A stretch of 64,000 nt of DNA from Stomorhina lunata. Lineage: Eukaryota; Arthropoda; Insecta; Diptera; Rhiniidae. The notes under the pieces were generated by a model. It searched no databases. It saw only the letters and a list, made by a program, of their open reading frames with translations, and had not been told where the DNA came from. The position numbers and the translations under genes are program-made. The stretch lies in the NCBI GenBank assembly GCA_933228675.1, contig OW121741.1, forward strand, positions 38,965,952 to 39,029,951. Direction: 5' to 3'. Below, one piece after another: positions 61,008 through 64,000 of this stretch (within the stretch, counting starts at the first letter, position 1; every line of letters starts with the position of its first letter).

Positions 61008-61725
61008 TTACATCCCGACAATTTTGTTATTTTTTGATAAGTACCTTTTTCCTAGGGGACATGACAAGGCTACACCCAACAGGTAACCAAAATCTCTACA
61101 TAGAGTAAATACCGGAGTACTTTCATGTTTTAAATATAAGGGGTCGCCACACCATTTAAAGGCCTGTAATTGAAACAAATCAAGAGTTAAGTAAAGAATT
61201 ACACAAATTCCATAAAACATTTTTTGACTCACCATTCTTACAGACCAAAATGGATCCACATCCGCATACAACATTCCATAATAGAATCCAATCGGTATTG
61301 AACCCAAACCCAAGACCATTATTAAAGCTTTAAGCTTTCCCAAATGCATTAGTGTTGTATAATAACGATTGAATAGCTGTATCAAGGCAATGGCCAATAA
61401 AAAACCTATCAAACACTGATGTAAAAATTCGTAGAGAAAATATAAGCGACTAAACCACATTAAAGTGGTCAATAAAGAAGTAAGGCCATAAATTATAAGA
61501 AATTTGTTATAAAGAACAAAATGATGGGATGTTAGGAAAGCCCTCACAAAACGATAAAGTACAATGAGGACGAAAGCGGTAAAGGCTGCCGTATAGGCTG
61601 AGGGAAAGCCGGCAGTTGTATCACAACTCTGAGGATCAAGTCGAATATCTTCAAAAGTTTTTAAGTATTTGAATTTATTATTATTTTCTCTTAGCCACCA
61701 AATAGGACGACATTCGGGAAAGCAC
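61008..61725 (-). CDS. Glucose-6-phosphatase family protein, terminal exon; active-site histidines altered
   Basis: The acceptor CAG on the - strand ends at 61726; the frame then runs about 238 codons to a stop at 61008. The long open frame from the first Met starts at 61547, but the exon continues upstream in frame. Family landmarks are 'CRPIWWL' (the R-P motif), 'FPSAY' where the family has P-S-G-H, and 'SRLYFLYEFLHQ' where it has S-R-x5-H. Several membrane helices follow. Thus the nucleophile His and the second catalytic His appear to be Tyr and Glu while both Arg remain. The active enzyme removes phosphate from glucose-6-phosphate in the ER lumen; this copy may not. Upstream exons are not seen and may lie past the window. 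Confidence 0.75.
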
Positions 61726-61727
61726 CT

Positions 61728-61814
61728 GAAAGAAAAATAAAAAGTATTAGAAATTTCATAAAGCAGAATTTAAATCAGCTGATCTCTAAATCTCCCTTTA
61801 ATAAACTACACCAT
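61728..61814 (-). other. Intron of the glucose-6-phosphatase-like gene
   Basis: Short sequence between the exon's acceptor side and the satellite array. On the - strand the acceptor is preceded by a pyrimidine-rich TTTATTTTTCTTTC tract. Confidence 0.6.
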
Positions 61815-64000
61815 TTTTTATTGAAATTGAAAAAATTCCAAATAAAATTGAGAATTTTCGGTTGAAATTGAAAAAATTTCGAATGAAATTGAGAAAATGC
61901 CAAATAAAAAATTTTCTGTTGAAATTGAGAAATTTCCAAATGAAATTTATTGTTTTTTCTCAAAATCAACAGAGAATTCTCAATTTCATTCGAAATTTTC
62001 TCAATTTTAGCCGAAAATTCTCAATATCATTTCGTATTTTCAAAAAAACAATCGAAAATTCTCAATTTCATTCAATCAATCAAATGAAAATTTTCTACTT
62101 TATTTGAAATGTTTTCAATGTCAACCGGAGTTTATTAATTTCATTTGGAGTTTTCTCAACATCAAATGAAAATTTTCAATTTAATTTGAAATTTTCTCAA
62201 TTTCATTTGGAATTTTCTTAATTTCACCCGGAAATTCTCAATTTTATTTATAATTTTCTTAATTTTAAACGAAAATTCTCAATTTCATTTGAAATTTCCT
62301 CGAATTCAAAGGAAACTTCTCAATTTCATTTGGAATTTTCTCAACATCAAATAGAAATTTTCAACTAAATTTGAAATTTTTCAATTTTAAACGGTTTTTT
62401 GCTCAAAATCAACCGAAAATTCTCAATTTTATTTGTAATTTTCTCAATTTCAACCGAAAATTCTAGATTTCAATTGGATTTTTCTCAATTTCCGAAAATT
62501 CTCAATTTCATTTGGAATTTTCTCAAAACCAACCGAAAATTTTCAATTTTACTTGGAATTTTCTCAATTTCAGCCGAAAATTCTCAATTTCATTTGGAAT
62601 TTTCACAATTTCAACAGAAAATTCTCAATTTCATTTGGAATTTTTTCAAAATTAACCGAAATTCTCAATTTAATTTGGAGTTTTCTCAATTTTAACAGAA
62701 AATTATCAATTTAATTTGAAATTTTCTCAAAATCAACCGGAAATATTGAATTTCATTTGTAATTTTCGAAATTTAACCGAAAATTGTCAATTTGATTTAG
62801 AATTTTTTGAATTGCAACAGAAAATTGTCAATGTCATTTGAAATTTTCTTAAAATCAACTAAAAATTCCCAATTTCATTTGGAATTTTTTCAAAATCAGC
62901 CAAAACTTATCAATGTTATTTGGAATTTTCACAATTTCAATCATAAATTCTCAATTTCATTTGGAGTTTTCTTAACATCATGGAAATTTTTCAATTTATT
63001 TTTTCAATATCAACCGGAGTTTCTCAATTTAATTTGGAATTTTCTTAAAATCAACAGAAAATTCTCAATATCATTTTGAATTTGCTCAAAATCAACCGAA
63101 AGTTCTCAATTTCTTTTAGAATTTTCTCAAAATCAACAGAAAATTCTCAAATTCATTTCGAATTTTTTTCTAAATAAACCGGAAATTCACAATTTCATGT
63201 GGAATTTTGTCAATTTTAACATAAAATTCTCAATTTCATTTAGAATTTTCTCAAAATCAACCGGAAATTCTACATTTTATTTTACTATTCTCAATTTCAA
63301 GTAAAAATTATCAATTTTATTTAAAATTTTCCCAATTTCATTTGGAATTTTCGCAATTTCAACAGAAAATTCTAAATTTCATTTAGAATTTTCTCAAAAT
63401 CAACCGAAAATTTGGTTGGAATTTTCTTAAAATCAACCGAAAATTCTCAATTTCATTTGGAATTTTCTCTTAAAATCAACTGAAAATTTTCAATTCCGTT
63501 TGAAATGTTCTCAATTTCAAAATCAACCTGAAATTCTTAATTTCATTTGGAATTTTCTCAATTTCAACCGAAAATTCTCAATTTCATTTGGAATTTTGTT
63601 TAAATCAACCAAAATTCTGAACTTCATTTGGAATTTTCTTAAAATCAACCGGAAATTCTCAATTTCAACCGAAAATTCTCAATTTCATTTGGAATTTTCT
63701 CAAAAATTCTCAATTTCTTTTGGAATTTTCTCAATATCAACCGGATATTTGTGATTTTTCAATTTTAACCGAAAATTCTCAATTTTATTGGGAATTTTTT
63801 CAATTTAATTTGGAATTTTTTCAATTTTTTTTTTGGAATTTTCTTAATTTCAACCGAAAATGCTCAATTTTGTTTGGATTTTTATCAATTTCAACAGAAA
63901 TTTTTCAATTTCATTTGGATTTTTTTCAAAATCAATCGAAAATTCTTAAATTCATTTGTAATTTTCTTAATTTCAACCAAAAATTCTCAATTTCATTTGG
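61815..64000. repeat. Satellite array of about 41 bp units, orientation switch near 61960
   Basis: More than 50 diverged units combine 'CTCAATTTCATTTGGAATTT' with 'CTCAAAATCAACCGAAAAT', running to the end of the window. The first 140 bp (61815-61955) read as the reverse complement of the rest ('TTCGGTTGAAATTG', 'AAATTGAGAATTTTC'), so the array contains a head-to-head inversion. Phe/Asn/Ser-rich frames (for example 62399-62695, 63500-63754) are array read-through. It appears to lie in an intron of, or upstream of, the glucose-6-phosphatase-like gene. Confidence 0.9.

Noticed and set aside
62399..63754. Phe/Asn/Ser-rich frames near the window end.
   Set aside because: They arise from the 41 bp satellite; residues repeat with the unit and no start context or splice sites support a gene.

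Overview
The window looks like a gene-poor stretch of a higher-fly (Diptera, probably calyptrate) nuclear genome. It is AT-rich, has canonical GT-AG introns, and carries fly-type repeats: Jockey-like LINEs, Tc1/mariner and Tigger remnants, a (GACA)n-bearing dispersed repeat, a tRNA-derived SINE, Gypsy and BEL/Pao LTR elements and foldback MITEs. Two host genes are visible. The first is Duox (dual oxidase, + strand), of which nine coding exons lie between 23875 and 47594; they cover the peroxidase-like, EF-hand and NADPH-oxidase regions and the true stop codon. Only the N-terminal signal-peptide exon or exons are not found. The second is the last coding exon of a glucose-6-phosphatase family gene on the - strand (61008-61725), in which two active-site histidines appear to be replaced.

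Layout. 1-2345: AT-rich sequence and dispersed repeats. 2349-12211: a SINE, then a 5'-truncated Jockey-like LINE split by an almost intact Gypsy-type element (3505-12059) with near-identical 1.65 kb LTRs, a CCCT target duplication, a tRNA-Lys primer site, intact gag and pol, and a -1 frameshift signal. 12523-13422: five exact-period 180 bp repeats. 13949-23260: decayed Tigger and mariner copies, a SINE with a 12 bp target duplication, a foldback element and a LINE fragment. 23875-47594: Duox. Its 11.4 kb intron holds two tandem Helitron-like repeats, a second foldback element with a 525 bp triplication, another SINE and more LINE pieces. Later introns hold a LINE, a minisatellite flanked by inverted repeats (44673-46724) and a small MITE.

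48371-56745: a solo LTR interrupted by an env-bearing BEL/Pao element on the - strand. The BEL/Pao element has identical 388 bp LTRs, a tRNA-Tyr-like primer site, a 1795-codon gag-pol whose reverse-transcriptase YxDD box is broken, an env frame split at an A7 run, and a left end that looks like a collapsed tandem dimer. 56750-60166: a badly decayed Jockey-like LINE. 60687-60999: an inverted-repeat element whose - strand contains what appears to be a complete hammerhead ribozyme. 61815-64000: a roughly 41 bp satellite that switches orientation near 61960.

Duox is the functional core. It is a membrane NADPH oxidase that makes hydrogen peroxide and is used in flies for gut defence and cuticle cross-linking. 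Almost everything else is mobile DNA of several ages, often nested. The strongest candidates for something unusual are the hammerhead-bearing foldback element, the rearranged BEL/Pao insertion, the frameshift cassette of the Gypsy element and the catalytically altered glucose-6-phosphatase homologue.
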